A stretch of DNA of 37,812 nucleotides from Propionibacteriales bacterium (GCA_025929075.1 JAICMS010000010.1:1-37812), one strand, 5' to 3'; positions 7,744-17,162 are shown, numbered from the stretch's first letter. A program made the numbers and translations. Notes: generated by a model from the letters alone, not told the origin.

Positions 7744-9345
7744 ATGCCCAACCAGCCCGGCCGGGTCAGCGCCGTCACGACGTTCTATGTCACGACGCCG
7801 ATCTACTACGTCACCGCCCCGCCGTCGATCGGCAACGCCTACACGACGGTCGCCGCAGACGTACTGGCGCGCTGGCACCGGCAGCGTGGCGAGGACGTGC
7901 TGTTCCTGACGGGCACCGACGAGCACGGCCAGAAGGTGCTCGAGGCCGCCGCGGAGCACGGCGTGTCCGCCCAGGAGTGGGCGGATCGCCTCGTCCAGCA
8001 AGAGTGGCGGCCGGTGCTGGCGGTCGTCGACGCCAGCAACGACGACTTCATCCGCACTACTGAGTCCCGCCACACCAAGCGGGTGCAGGAGTTCTGGCAG
8101 GACGTCTACGACGCCGGCGACGTCTACGAGGGCATCTACGAAGGCCCCTACTGCATCGCCTGCGAGGAGTTCAAGCTCCCGGGCGAGCTCATCGACGGCG
8201 AAGGCGGCGCCAAGCTGTGCCCGATCCACGAGCGGCCGGTGGAGATCCTGTCGGAGACCAACTACTTCTTCGCGCTGAGCAAGTACGCCGACCGGCTGCT
8301 CGCCCTCTACGAGAGCGAGCCCACCTTCGTGCAACCCGAGAGTGCCCGCAACGAGGTGATCTCGTTCGTCAAGCAGGGGTTGCAGGACCTATCGATCAGC
8401 CGGTCGAGCTTCGACTGGGGCGTCCCTGTGCCGTGGGACGACAAGCATGTCTTCTACGTGTGGATCGACGCGTTGCTCAACTACATCACCGCGGCGGGCT
8501 ACGGAACCGATCCCGACACGTTCGCTCGCGTCTGGCCCGCCGACGTACACCTTGTCGGCAAGGACATCCTGAGGTTCCATGCCGTGATCTGGCCGGCGAT
8601 GCTGATGGCGGCCGGAGTCGAGGTGCCGCGGCGGGTCTTCGCGCACGGCTGGCTGCAGGTCGGCGGCCAGAAGATGAGCAAGTCCAAGGCGACCGCCATC
8701 CACCCGAGCGAGATCGTCGACCACTTCGGGTCCGACGCCTACCGCTACTACTTCATGAAGACGATCGGCTTCGGCTCCGACGGCAGCTTCTCGTGGGAAC
8801 ACCTCAGCGCCATCTATGCCAGCGATCTGGCCAACGGGCTCGGCAACCTCGCCTCGCGCGTGACAGCGATGGTCGGGCGGTACTTCGACGGGGTGCTGCC
8901 GGAGCCAGGGGAAGCGGGCACTGCCGAGCAGGCGCTCGCCGAGGCGCTGGCACGGACGGTCGCCGTCGCGAACGAGGCGATCGACAGGGTGGCGATCCAC
9001 GAAGCGGTGACTGCCGTCACGGACTTCGTCGGGGCGGTCAACGGCTACCTGGCCGACGAAGAGCCATGGCAGGTCGCGAAGGACACCTCCGCCACCGGCC
9101 GGCGGCGGCTCGGCACGATCCTTTACGCCGCCGCGGAGTCGCTGCGCGCGATCGCCGTTCTGCATGCCGCGGTGATGCCGAGGACGGCGGCCTCGTTGTG
9201 GGACTCACTCGGTGCAGAGGGCGCCGGCCTCGGCTCGCTCGTCGATCAACGCATCGCAGACGCAGCCCGGTGGGGCGTGCTCTCGGCCGGTGCCGTTCTT
9301 ACCAAGGGGGCGGCCCTCTTCCCGCGCCTCGACGACGCGTCATGA
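7744..9345 (+). CDS. metG: Methionyl-tRNA synthetase with altered HIGH motif
   Basis: Encodes 533 residues, a class I aminoacyl-tRNA synthetase charging tRNA-Met in the cytosol. Visible are the Rossmann start (FYVTTPIYYVTAPPSIGNAY), TGTDEHGQKVLEAA, a single metal knuckle (CIAC ... CPIH near residues 138-161), the WIDALLNYI methionine-pocket region and the KMSKSKA loop. The HIGH signature reads SIGN: the first His, which contacts ATP phosphates, is Ser, encoded by TCG, two base changes from a His codon. The rest of the enzyme looks intact, and no second metG is in the window. The length lacks the C-terminal tRNA-binding extension of longer MetRS forms. The stop overlaps the tatD start (ATGA). 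Confidence 0.93.
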   Translation: MPNQPGRVSAVTTFYVTTPIYYVTAPPSIGNAYTTVAADVLARWHRQRGEDVLFLTGTDEHGQKVLEAAAEHGVSAQEWADRLVQQEWRPVLAVVDASNDDFIRTTESRHTKRVQEFWQDVYDAGDVYEGIYEGPYCIACEEFKLPGELIDGEGGAKLCPIHERPVEILSETNYFFALSKYADRLLALYESEPTFVQPESARNEVISFVKQGLQDLSISRSSFDWGVPVPWDDKHVFYVWIDALLNYITAAGYGTDPDTFARVWPADVHLVGKDILRFHAVIWPAMLMAAGVEVPRRVFAHGWLQVGGQKMSKSKATAIHPSEIVDHFGSDAYRYYFMKTIGFGSDGSFSWEHLSAIYASDLANGLGNLASRVTAMVGRYFDGVLPEPGEAGTAEQALAEALARTVAVANEAIDRVAIHEAVTAVTDFVGAVNGYLADEEPWQVAKDTSATGRRRLGTILYAAAESLRAIAVLHAAVMPRTAASLWDSLGAEGAGLGSLVDQRIADAARWGVLSAGAVLTKGAALFPRLDDAS

Positions 9346-10310
9346 CCGGCTCCACCGTCGGTGGCGCCGAGGACTACCACGGGGGCACCGACGAGCCGCC
9401 GCCGCACGTCGACACGCCCCTTCCGATGCGGTCGCGGGTCAACGAGCAGTTCGGGAACCAGCGCGACACCAGCCGGCCGGTCCTGCCGGAGCCGCTGCCG
9501 TCGCCCGTCGTCGACAACCACTGCCACCTCGACATCGAGGACGGCGAGAGCTGGCTAGAGCCCGGGGAGGCGCTTCGACTGGCCGCTAGCGTCGGCGTCC
9601 CGCGGATCGTGCAGATCGGCTGCGACCTGCCTGGTGCGGCCTGGGCCGTCCGCATCGCCGAGCAGTACGACGACATCGTGGCCGGGGTCGCCATCCATCC
9701 CAATGAGGCGCCCCGCCTCGACGACATCGGGGAGCTCTCCGCGGGCATCGCGGAGATCGAACAGCTGGCCGGCTCGAGCCAGCGCGTCAGGGCGATCGGT
9801 GAGACCGGGCTCGACTATTACCGGACCGGGCCGGAAGGCCACGCGGCGCAGCATCGCTCGTTCGCCGCGCACATCGAGCTGGCGCACCGGCTCGGCAAGA
9901 CGCTGGTCATCCACGACCGCGATGCGCACGACGACGTGCTGGCGCTGCTCGACGAGCACGGGACGCCGGAGCGCACTGTCTTGCACTGCTTCTCTGGCGA
10001 CGTGGAGTTCGCCCGCGAATGCCTCGACCGCGGCGCGTACCTGAGCTTCGCCGGCACGGTGACCTTCAAGAACGCCGCCTACCTGCGCGTGGCGCTAGCG
10101 GCTGCGCCGCTGGACCGGATCCTTGTCGAAACCGATGCGCCGTTCTTGGCACCGATGCCGCATCGAGGCCGGCCCAACTCGTCGTACCTCGTGCCGACGA
10201 CCGTGCGGGCGATGGCGGAGGTCCGCGAGATGGACCTCGAGGAGCTCTGTCGGGCGCTGAACGCCAACACCGACACAGCGTTCGGCGGCTCCTGGGGCAC
10301 CGGCCGCTGA
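9342..10310 (+). CDS. tatD: TatD-family metal-dependent DNase
   Basis: Encodes 322 residues, a TIM-barrel amidohydrolase-superfamily nuclease. Metal ligands are visible in order: DNHCHLDIED (HxH), GVAIHPNE, the glutamate in AIGETGLDYYRTG, VIHDRDAHDD, VLHCFSGDVEFA and the final VETDAPFLAP. The first 60 residues are a charged, low-complexity extension before the usual family start (VVDNHCHLD), common in actinobacterial TatD. ATG 9342 overlaps the metG stop by four bases, arguing for translational coupling. TatD proteins act as 3'-5' exonucleases or DNA-repair nucleases; the name comes from tat-operon linkage in E. coli, and no Tat role is implied. In actinobacteria it normally sits between metG and rpfB, as here. 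Confidence 0.92.
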   Translation: MTGSTVGGAEDYHGGTDEPPPHVDTPLPMRSRVNEQFGNQRDTSRPVLPEPLPSPVVDNHCHLDIEDGESWLEPGEALRLAASVGVPRIVQIGCDLPGAAWAVRIAEQYDDIVAGVAIHPNEAPRLDDIGELSAGIAEIEQLAGSSQRVRAIGETGLDYYRTGPEGHAAQHRSFAAHIELAHRLGKTLVIHDRDAHDDVLALLDEHGTPERTVLHCFSGDVEFARECLDRGAYLSFAGTVTFKNAAYLRVALAAAPLDRILVETDAPFLAPMPHRGRPNSSYLVPTTVRAMAEVREMDLEELCRALNANTDTAFGGSWGTGR

Positions 10311-10393
10311 CTCCCTAGGAACGTAAACCGTGGCTCCTGGACGGACGAAGTGTGACTCCTCGGCGAAGGATGGCGGAGGCTGGTGGGGTTGGC

Positions 10394-10407
10394 GTGACCT
10401 GAGTCAC
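10394..10407. promoter_or_regulatory. CRP/GlxR-like operator upstream of rpfB
   Basis: The sequence GTGA-CCTGAG-TCAC matches the cAMP-receptor-protein core GTGA-N6-TCAC with both half-sites exact. It sits in the 250-base spacer after tatD, about 155 bases before the rpfB start. cAMP-dependent regulators are known to control rpf genes in Corynebacterium (GlxR, rpf2) and Streptomyces (Crp, rpfA), which supports the assignment. No cyclic-di-AMP ydaO-type leader is recognisable in this spacer. Confidence 0.6.
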
Positions 10408-10428
10408 CTAGCGAGGCGGCAAACCTAA

Positions 10429-11688
<1,260 letters not shown>

Positions 11689-11738
11689 CCGACTCACCTC
11701 CACCGTCCGCCGGTCCGAGACTTCTCGGGCCGGCGGAC

Positions 11739-12578
11739 GTGCGTTCGCTGGCCCGGCGTCTCGAGCTGCGGCCCACCAAGGCGCGCGGCCAGAACTTCGT
11801 CGTCGACGCCAACACGATCCGCCGGGTCGTGGCGGCTGCAGAGATCGGCTCCGACGACGTCGTGCTCGAGATCGGGCCGGGCCTGGGGTCGCTGACTCTT
11901 GGGTTGGTGTCGGTCGCCAGCAGGGTCGTCGCTGTCGAGGTCGATGCGGTGCTCGCCTCGGCGCTGCCGACGACGGTGGCTGAGTTCGCGCCGCCCGAGC
12001 AGGCGGGTCGGCTCGCCGTGGTCTCCGCCGACGCGCTGAGCGTTGGTGACCTGCCCGGGCCGCCAGCCACCGTGCTCGTCGCCAATCTGCCCTACAACGT
12101 CGCCGTACCCGTGCTGCTCCACCTGCTGCAGACCCGGCCGAGCATCGAGCGCGGGCTTGTGATGGTGCAGCTCGAAGTGGCCGAGCGGCTGACAGCGGCG
12201 CCCGGGTCCCGCGTCTACGGGGTGCCCAGCGTCAAGCTGGCCTGGTTCGCCGCCTCCCGTCGTGCCGGGATCGTCAGCCGCTCGGTCTTCTGGCCGGCGC
12301 CCAACGTCGACTCCGGTCTGGTGGCCTTCGAGCGGCGGACACCGCCGGCCTCGACCGCCGGTCGCGAACGCGTCTTCGCCGTCATCGACAGTGCCTTCGG
12401 GCAGCGCCGCAAGATGCTGCGTGCGGCTCTCACCAGCATCGCCTCCCCCGAGGCCGTCGACGCGGCGCTCGCGACTGCGGGAGTGGACCCGACGGCCCGC
12501 GGCGAGCGGCTCGACGTCGCAGCGTTCGCGCGGATCGCCGACGCGCTCGACCGCAGCGCCCAGCACCCCTCGTCGTAG
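11739..12578 (+). CDS. rsmA: 16S rRNA dimethyladenosine transferase (KsgA/RsmA)
   Basis: Dimethylates A1518 and A1519 of 16S rRNA in late 30S assembly. SAM-site and catalytic motifs are clear: [40 protein letters not shown], the catalytic [11 protein letters not shown] (NLPY) and [11 protein letters not shown]. Coordinates start at the first conventional codon, GTG 11739, giving 279 residues. The preceding in-frame codons read LLGPAD, and the family normally has LLG-x-x-[DE]-[VI]-R here, so translation very probably begins earlier. No ATG, GTG or TTG is available upstream, but a CTG at 11685 would overlap the rpfB stop as CTGA and give 297 residues. It is followed by ispE nine bases downstream. 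Confidence 0.93.
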   Translation: MRSLARRLELRPTKARGQNFVVDANTIRRVVAAAEIGSDDVVLEIGPGLGSLTLGLVSVASRVVAVEVDAVLASALPTTVAEFAPPEQAGRLAVVSADALSVGDLPGPPATVLVANLPYNVAVPVLLHLLQTRPSIERGLVMVQLEVAERLTAAPGSRVYGVPSVKLAWFAASRRAGIVSRSVFWPAPNVDSGLVAFERRTPPASTAGRERVFAVIDSAFGQRRKMLRAALTSIASPEAVDAALATAGVDPTARGERLDVAAFARIADALDRSAQHPSS

Positions 12579-12587
12579 CCTTGACGG

Positions 12588-13502
12588 ATGCTGTCGGCGG
12601 TGACCGCACGCAGCCCGGCCAAGATCAACCTGAGCCTGGCGGTCGGCTCACCGCGTGACGACGGATTTCATCCGGTCGCGACCGTCTACCAGGCAATCGG
12701 CTTGTACGACGAGGTGCGAGCCCGGCCAGCCCCTGCAGGTGACATCACGGTCAGCGTCACCGGTGAGGGTGCCGACACCTTGCCGACCGACGACGCCAAC
12801 CTCGCCGTCCAGGCGGCGAAGCTGCTGGCCAAGTGTTACGAGGTGACGGCCGGGGTCGCCCTCAGCGTGCACAAGACGATTGCCGTCGCCGGTGGGTTGG
12901 CGGGCGGAAGCACGGACGCGGCGGCAGCGTTGGTGGCCTGCGACGCCCTCTGGTCCACTTCCGCGACCCGTGAGGATCTGGCCGAGCTCGCCGGCCGGCT
13001 GGGTAGTGACGTCCCGTTCTGCCTGACCGGTGGGACGGCGGTCGGCACCGGCCGCGGCGAGAACATCTCCACGGTGCTGGCACGCGGCGGCTACGAGTGG
13101 GTGCTGGCTTACGCCGATGGCGGGCTGTCGACGCCGCAGGTCTACGCCGAGCTGGACCGGCTGCGGCCGGTGGCCGGCGTGGCCGACCCGGAGGTGTCGC
13201 CCGACCTGATGGCGGCCCTGCGGTCAGGAGACCCCTACGCCGTGGGCTCGGCACTGAGCAACGACCTACAGGCGCCCGCCTTACGGCTGCGGCCCGCTCT
13301 CGCCCGGACCCTCGCGCTCGGCGAGGAGTTCGGCGCCCTCGGTGCGATCGTCTCCGGTTCCGGACCGACCTGCCTCTTCCTCGCCTCGTCGGAGGACCAC
13401 GCCATCGACATCGCCGTCGCGCTGGCCGGGTCGGGCCTGTGTCGCTCGGTCCAGCGCGCATCCGGTCCGGTCACCGGCGCCCGCCTCGTCACCCAACCCT
13501 GA
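12588..13502 (+). CDS. ispE: 4-diphosphocytidyl-2-C-methyl-D-erythritol kinase
   Basis: Encodes 304 residues of the GHMP kinase family. IspE phosphorylates CDP-methylerythritol with ATP, the fourth step of the MEP isoprenoid pathway, in the cytosol. Visible are ARSPAKINLSLAVG (substrate-binding Lys-Ile-Asn), the ATP loop AVAGGLAGGSTDAAAAL, GSDVPFCLTGG with the catalytic Asp, and the C-terminal AIVSGSGPTCLFLA loop. The ATG at 12588 directly precedes the conserved VTARSPAKINL. It is the last gene of the housekeeping run. The stop is followed by a 22-bp tandem repeat and a convergent regulator gene. Confidence 0.95.
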   Translation: MLSAVTARSPAKINLSLAVGSPRDDGFHPVATVYQAIGLYDEVRARPAPAGDITVSVTGEGADTLPTDDANLAVQAAKLLAKCYEVTAGVALSVHKTIAVAGGLAGGSTDAAAALVACDALWSTSATREDLAELAGRLGSDVPFCLTGGTAVGTGRGENISTVLARGGYEWVLAYADGGLSTPQVYAELDRLRPVAGVADPEVSPDLMAALRSGDPYAVGSALSNDLQAPALRLRPALARTLALGEEFGALGAIVSGSGPTCLFLASSEDHAIDIAVALAGSGLCRSVQRASGPVTGARLVTQP

Positions 13503-13509
13503 CCCCCGG

Positions 13510-13590
13510 TTGGCCGGTCAACCCTGCAAGCTTGGCCCCTCAACCCTGCAAGCTTGGCCGGTCAACGCTGCAAGCTTGGCCGGTCAACGG
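13510..13590. repeat. 22-bp direct tandem repeat, 3.7 copies
   Basis: Three full units (13510-13531, 13532-13553, 13554-13575) and a 15-base partial unit (13576-13590). Each begins TTGGCC, contains TCAAC and ends GCAAGC. Units differ at only a few bases (GG to CC in unit 2, C to G in unit 3). The joins create palindromic CAAGCTTG sites. The array fills the gap between convergent ispE and the MarR gene, and the MarR stop codon lies inside the partial fourth unit. No clear coding role; variable-number repeat or convergent terminator are possible. Confidence 0.9.
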
Positions 13591-14081
13591 AGGGGTTGGT
13601 CGTCGAAGGGGGAGACCAGCAGGCGAAGGAGGTCGGCAAGGGCGGCCTGCTGCTCGCCGTCGAGGCCGTCGAGCAGGTCGTGCTCATGGGCGAGCAGGTC
13701 GGCCAGGGCGGCGTCGACGTGCTTGCGTCCGGCTGGTGTGAGCCGGACGAGCACGCCGCGACGGTCGTCGGGGTCGGGCCGGCGGTCGACCAGTCCCCGG
13801 TCGGCGAGGCGGTCGACGCGGTTGGTCATCGTGCCCGAGCTGACCATCGTCTCCCGCATCAGCCGTCCCGGGGAGAGCTGGTACGGCGACCCGGATCGGC
13901 GCAAGGCCGTGAGCACGTCGAACTCCCAGGGCTCGAGTCGATGGGCCGCGAACGCCTGCCGGCGAGCCCGGTCGAGGTGCTTGGCCAGCCGAGTCACCCG
14001 GCTCAGCACCTGCATCGGAGCGACGTCGAGGTCCGGCCGAACCCGATGCCAGGCCGCTACCAGCCTGTCGACCTCGTCCAT
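13584..14081 (-). CDS. tamR: MarR-family regulator, TamR/UrtR type
   Basis: Encodes 165 residues from ATG 14081 with GGAGG upstream; an in-frame extension to 14159 lacks such a site and would run close to the operators. The N-terminal helix (RLVAAWHRVRPDLDVAPMQV) is the extra segment typical of the UrtR/HucR/PecS subgroup, whose Trp and Asp take part in ligand response. Then come the winged helix (PWEFDVLTALRRSG, SPGRLMRETMVSSGTMTNRV, DRRGVLVRLT) and the C-terminal dimer helix. It is divergent from a trans-aconitate methyltransferase, the arrangement described for TamR of Streptomyces coelicolor. In that system citrate-related metabolites release the repressor. Two palindromes in the spacer are the likely operators. 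The symbol is assigned by this context. Confidence 0.8.
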   Translation of the reverse strand: MDEVDRLVAAWHRVRPDLDVAPMQVLSRVTRLAKHLDRARRQAFAAHRLEPWEFDVLTALRRSGSPYQLSPGRLMRETMVSSGTMTNRVDRLADRGLVDRRPDPDDRRGVLVRLTPAGRKHVDAALADLLAHEHDLLDGLDGEQQAALADLLRLLVSPFDDQPLR

Positions 14082-14170
14082 CGATCCCTCCTCACTCACC
14101 CGCCCCCAATTCGCGGATCGGGGGTTTACGCACGTCGGCGGGACGTGCCGCCGGCTCAACGACTGAAGTG

Positions 14171-14184
14171 TCTTGACATCAAGA
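14171..14184. promoter_or_regulatory. MarR/TamR operator 1
   Basis: TCTTGA-CA-TCAAGA is a perfect six-base inverted repeat around a two-base spacer, in the tamR-tam divergent region. The TTGACA inside it could also serve as a -35 element, so bound repressor would block transcription. Confidence 0.7.
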
Positions 14185-14203
14185 TTCTTTGACTGGCAAA
14201 CTG

Positions 14204-14217
14204 TCTCGACGTCAAGA
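14204..14217. promoter_or_regulatory. MarR/TamR operator 2
   Basis: TCTCGA-CG-TCAAGA matches operator 1 except for one mismatch in the left arm and one spacer base. Its centre is 33 bases from that of operator 1, about three helical turns, placing both on the same DNA face. It lies 34 bases before the tam start. Confidence 0.65.
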
Positions 14218-14251
14218 TACCAGTCCTGCCTGCGAAGTGAGGCGAACGCCC

Positions 14252-15034
14252 GTGGCCACCTGGAGCCCGTCGACGTACCTGCAGTTCGGCGACGAACGCT
14301 CGCGCCCGTTCTTCGACCTGCTGGCGCGGGTCACCGCCGCCCTGCCGCAGACCGTTGTCGACCTCGGCTGTGGGCCCGGTCACCTCACGACGGCGCTCGC
14401 CGATCGTTGGCCGACCGCAACCGTGGTAGGTGTCGACTCGTCGCCGGAGATGATCGCTTCGGCGCATGAATACGAGAGCGACCGCGTGCGCTTCGAGCTC
14501 GCCGACGTCGCTTCGTGGCGGCCAGACCGGCCAGTCGACGTCGTGGTGGCCAACGCCGTGCTCCAGTGGGTGCCCGATCACCGGCAGCTGCTGCCGCGGC
14601 TCCTGGAATCGCTCGTGCCCGGTGGCTGGCTCGCCTTCCAGGTGCCGGGCAACTTCGACGAGCCCAGCCATCGCTTGTTGGCCGACCTGGCCGCCGACCC
14701 GCGCTTTGCCGCGGCCACCTCGGACGTCGAGCGGCCGGCGGCTTTCGACGCCGCGACCTACCTAGGCGACCTGGCCCTGCTCGACTGTGAGGTCGGGGCG
14801 TGGGAGACCACCTATCTGCACGTGCTGGCCGGGCCGGATCCGGTCTTCCGATGGATATCCGGCACCGGCGCGCGGCCGGTGCTCCAGGCGTTGAGCGTGG
14901 AGCAACGGGAGGTGTTCGTGCCGGAGTACCAGGCCATGCTGCGAGAGGCTTATCCCGCCCAACAGTTCGGGACCGTGCTGCCGTTCCGGCGGATCTTCGT
15001 CGTCGCCCGCCGTCGAGGCGGGGCGAGCAGCTGA
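14252..15034 (+). CDS. tam: Trans-aconitate 2-methyltransferase
   Basis: Encodes 260 residues from GTG 14252 (E. coli Tam is of similar size). Tam uses SAM to methylate trans-aconitate, a damaging by-product of cis-aconitate that inhibits aconitase. Family features: the N-terminal TWSPSTYLQFGDERSRPF, SAM motif I VVDLGCGPGHLTTALADRW, GVDSSPEMIASA, and post-motif NAVLQWVPDH, then GGWLAFQVPGNFDEPSH and the C-terminal PFRRIFVVARR. The earlier in-frame ATG (14189) would start inside the operators, so the GTG matching the family start is preferred. It is divergent from tamR. Its stop overlaps the next gene's ATG by one base, suggesting co-expression with the VOC protein. Confidence 0.88.
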   Translation: MATWSPSTYLQFGDERSRPFFDLLARVTAALPQTVVDLGCGPGHLTTALADRWPTATVVGVDSSPEMIASAHEYESDRVRFELADVASWRPDRPVDVVVANAVLQWVPDHRQLLPRLLESLVPGGWLAFQVPGNFDEPSHRLLADLAADPRFAAATSDVERPAAFDAATYLGDLALLDCEVGAWETTYLHVLAGPDPVFRWISGTGARPVLQALSVEQREVFVPEYQAMLREAYPAQQFGTVLPFRRIFVVARRRGGASS

Positions 15035-15414
15035 TGATCGCTCTGCACCACGTCCAGGTCTGCTGCCCGGCAGGTGGCGAGGACGCCGTCCGGGAGTTCT
15101 ACGTCGAGGCGCTCGGCCTCACCGAGGTCGCCAAGCCTCCGGCGCTCGCCGCTCGTGGCGGGTGCTGGTTCCGCGGCAACGGCTACGAGCTCCATGTCGG
15201 GGTGGAGGAACCGTTCCGGGCGGCCGCCAAGGCGCATCAGGCGTTCGTCGTCGAGGACATCGCTGCAGTGGCCGATCAGCTCCGGCGCCTTGGCTTCGAG
15301 GTGGCCTGGGACGACGACTTCCCCGGCTACCGACGCTTCTATACCGCAGACGGGTCCGGCAACCGGGTCGAGATCCTGCAACCTGAGCCGGCTTCGGCGA
15401 GAGCGCCCCGCTAG
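15034..15414 (+). CDS. VOC (glyoxalase/bleomycin-resistance fold) protein
   Basis: Encodes 126 residues, one VOC domain of two beta-alpha-beta-beta-beta units. Visible are IALHHVQVCCPAGGEDAVREFYVEAL with the first likely metal ligand His, YELHVGVEE, HQAFVVEDI and the closing DGSGNRVEILQP with the last Glu ligand. The family includes glyoxalases, dioxygenases and antibiotic-sequestering proteins, and the substrate cannot be read from the sequence. Its start overlaps the tam stop (TGATG), so it is probably translated with tam. A link to aconitate or methyl-ester metabolism is possible but not shown. The adenosine-deaminase-like gene begins ten bases after its stop. Confidence 0.85.
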   Translation: MIALHHVQVCCPAGGEDAVREFYVEALGLTEVAKPPALAARGGCWFRGNGYELHVGVEEPFRAAAKAHQAFVVEDIAAVADQLRRLGFEVAWDDDFPGYRRFYTADGSGNRVEILQPEPASARAPR

Positions 15415-15424
15415 TCTGCGACGG

Positions 15425-16495
15425 ATGACAGACCCGTCGCTCACCGACTTGATCGCGGGCATCCCCAAGGCCGAGCTGCACGTACACCAGGTCGGCTCCG
15501 CGTCGCCACGGATCGTCGCCGACCTCGCCGCCCGACACCCCGACACGCCGGTCCCCAAGGACCCCGACGAGCTCGCCGACTACTTCGTCTTCACCGACTT
15601 CGCCGCGTTCGTCGATATTTACCTCAGCGTTGTCGACCTGGTCCGCACCGGCGACGACGTCCGACTGCTCACCTACGAGGTGGCGCAGGAGATGGCCGGC
15701 CAGCAGATCCGCTACGCCGAGCTGACCTGCACGCCCTACACCTCGGTCATCCGCGGCATCCCGGCTACCGAGTTCTGCGAGGCAATCGAGGACGCGCGCG
15801 CGGCTGCCGAGCGCGACTTCGGGTTGGTCCTGCGCTGGTGCTTCGACATCCCGGGCGAATCTGGCCTGCCGGCGGCCGAGGAGACGCTGCGCATCGCGCT
15901 CGAGGAGGCCCCCGCCGGACTGGTCGCCTTCGGCCTGGGCGGCCCGGAGATCGGCGTACCACGTCCGCAGTTCAAGCCCTACTTCGACAGGGCCCGCGCC
16001 GCCGGACTGCATTCCGCGCCACACGCCGGGGAGTCCACCGGACCGGAGACGGTCTGGTCGGCGCTCACCGACCTTGGCGCGGAACGCATCGGCCACGGCA
16101 CATCGGCCTACCGCGACCCCGAGCTGCTGACCTATCTGGCCGAGCACCGCATCGGGGTCGAGGTCTGCCCCACCTCCAACATCGCGACCCGTGTCGTCGA
16201 GTCGCTGGTCGAGCATCCGATCGCCACGATGGCCAAGGCTGGCGTGCCGCTCACGATCGGTTCCGACGACCCGCCGATGTTCGGCACCTCGCTGGCCCGT
16301 GAGCTCGGCATTGCAGCCGACCTTCTCGGTCTCGACGAGCGTGGCCTCGTCGATCTGGTGACAGCAGCCGTCGACCTCTCCTTCGCCGACGAAGACCTCC
16401 GCTCGCGCCTGCGCGCAGAGATCGAGGAGTACGCCGAGCAGCCGCCCGCGACCGGAAGCGAGTCGGCTAGGGTCGGTCTGACTGAGCCCGGGTGA
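15425..16495 (+). CDS. Adenosine deaminase family protein
   Basis: Encodes 356 residues, a TIM-barrel zinc hydrolase of the adenosine/adenine deaminase family. Metal and catalytic residues are visible: AELHVHQVGSASP (HxH), SAPHAGESTGPE (catalytic His-Ala-Gly-Glu), RIGHGTSA (His) and IGSDDPPMFG (Asp-Asp). The usual HLEGS is HQVGS, as seen in a distinct actinobacterial branch, so the true substrate may be adenosine or another 6-aminopurine compound rather than adenosine for certain. The CTPYTSV and PTSNIATRV segments fit the branch. The start at ATG 15425 immediately precedes the family start. Its last 29 bases overlap the convergent TetR gene. Confidence 0.87.
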   Translation: MTDPSLTDLIAGIPKAELHVHQVGSASPRIVADLAARHPDTPVPKDPDELADYFVFTDFAAFVDIYLSVVDLVRTGDDVRLLTYEVAQEMAGQQIRYAELTCTPYTSVIRGIPATEFCEAIEDARAAAERDFGLVLRWCFDIPGESGLPAAEETLRIALEEAPAGLVAFGLGGPEIGVPRPQFKPYFDRARAAGLHSAPHAGESTGPETVWSALTDLGAERIGHGTSAYRDPELLTYLAEHRIGVEVCPTSNIATRVVESLVEHPIATMAKAGVPLTIGSDDPPMFGTSLARELGIAADLLGLDERGLVDLVTAAVDLSFADEDLRSRLRAEIEEYAEQPPATGSESARVGLTEPG

Positions 16496-17162
16496 CGAGC
16501 GTCGGGCGCTTGTCGAGGCCGGAGAGGCCGTGCCAGGCGAGGTTGACCAGATGCGCGGCCACGACATCCTTCGCCGGCTTGCGGACGTCGAGCCACCACA
16601 GGCCTGTGGTGGCGACCATCCCGACCAGCATCTGCGCATACATCGGGGCGAACTTGGCGCCGAACCCCCGAGCCTTGAACTCGTCGGCGAGGATGTATTC
16701 CACCCGGGTCGCGATGTCGCCGATGATCGACACGAACGACCCCGACTCAGAGCCGATCGGCGAGTCCCGGACCAGGATCCGGAAGCCGTCGGAGGAGTTG
16801 TCGATGTAGTCCAGCAGCGCCACTGCCGCCTGCTCGAGCAACTCGCGCGGGTGGCCCGCCGTCAGCGACGAGCGCATCATCTCCAGCAGCCGGCGCACCT
16901 CGCGGTCGACGACGACGGCGAACAGCCCCTCCTTGCCGCCGAAGTGCTCGTAGACGATCGGCTTGGAGACGCCAGCGCGGGCGGCCACTTCCTCGATCGA
17001 CGTTCCCTCGAACCCGCGCTCGGCGAAGAGCGACCGAGAGATGTCGATCAACTGCTCGCGCCGCTCGGCGCTGGTCATGCGGGACCGGGGAGCCGGCTTG
17101 TTGGTGGCCGTGCTCAACCCCGCGTCATCTCGTGGCCGACCTTGCCCGTACGGCGACATCAC
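16467..17162 (-). CDS. TetR-family regulator linked to acyl desaturase
   Basis: Encodes up to 231 residues. The helix-turn-helix is clear: ERREQLIDISRSLFAERGFE, TSIEEVAARAGVSKPIVYEH, FGGKEGLFAVVVDRE. The C-terminal ligand domain is helical (FRILVRDSP, GFGAKFAPMYAQMLVGMVA). The start is uncertain: GTG 17162 or ATG 17159 give a long arginine-rich leader, while ATG 17078 starts at TSAERR. None has a convincing ribosome site. It lies 21 bases downstream of the desaturase on the same strand, so both form a likely operon, and paired palindromes ahead of the desaturase are its probable targets. By analogy with known desaturase regulators it may sense acyl-CoA and tune membrane unsaturation (inference). 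Confidence 0.85.
   Translation of the reverse strand: MMSPYGQGRPRDDAGLSTATNKPAPRSRMTSAERREQLIDISRSLFAERGFEGTSIEEVAARAGVSKPIVYEHFGGKEGLFAVVVDREVRRLLEMMRSSLTAGHPRELLEQAAVALLDYIDNSSDGFRILVRDSPIGSESGSFVSIIGDIATRVEYILADEFKARGFGAKFAPMYAQMLVGMVATTGLWWLDVRKPAKDVVAAHLVNLAWHGLSGLDKRPTLVTRAQSDRP

Noticed and set aside
6829-8334. Minus-strand extension of the pmt frame across rsmI and metG
   Set aside because: The extra 502 codons are antisense to two well-supported genes, and the protein family starts near 6828.
8217-9341. Plus-strand open frame ahead of tatD
   Set aside because: It is a second frame within metG with Arg/Gly/Pro-biased composition; tatD begins at the ATGA overlap.
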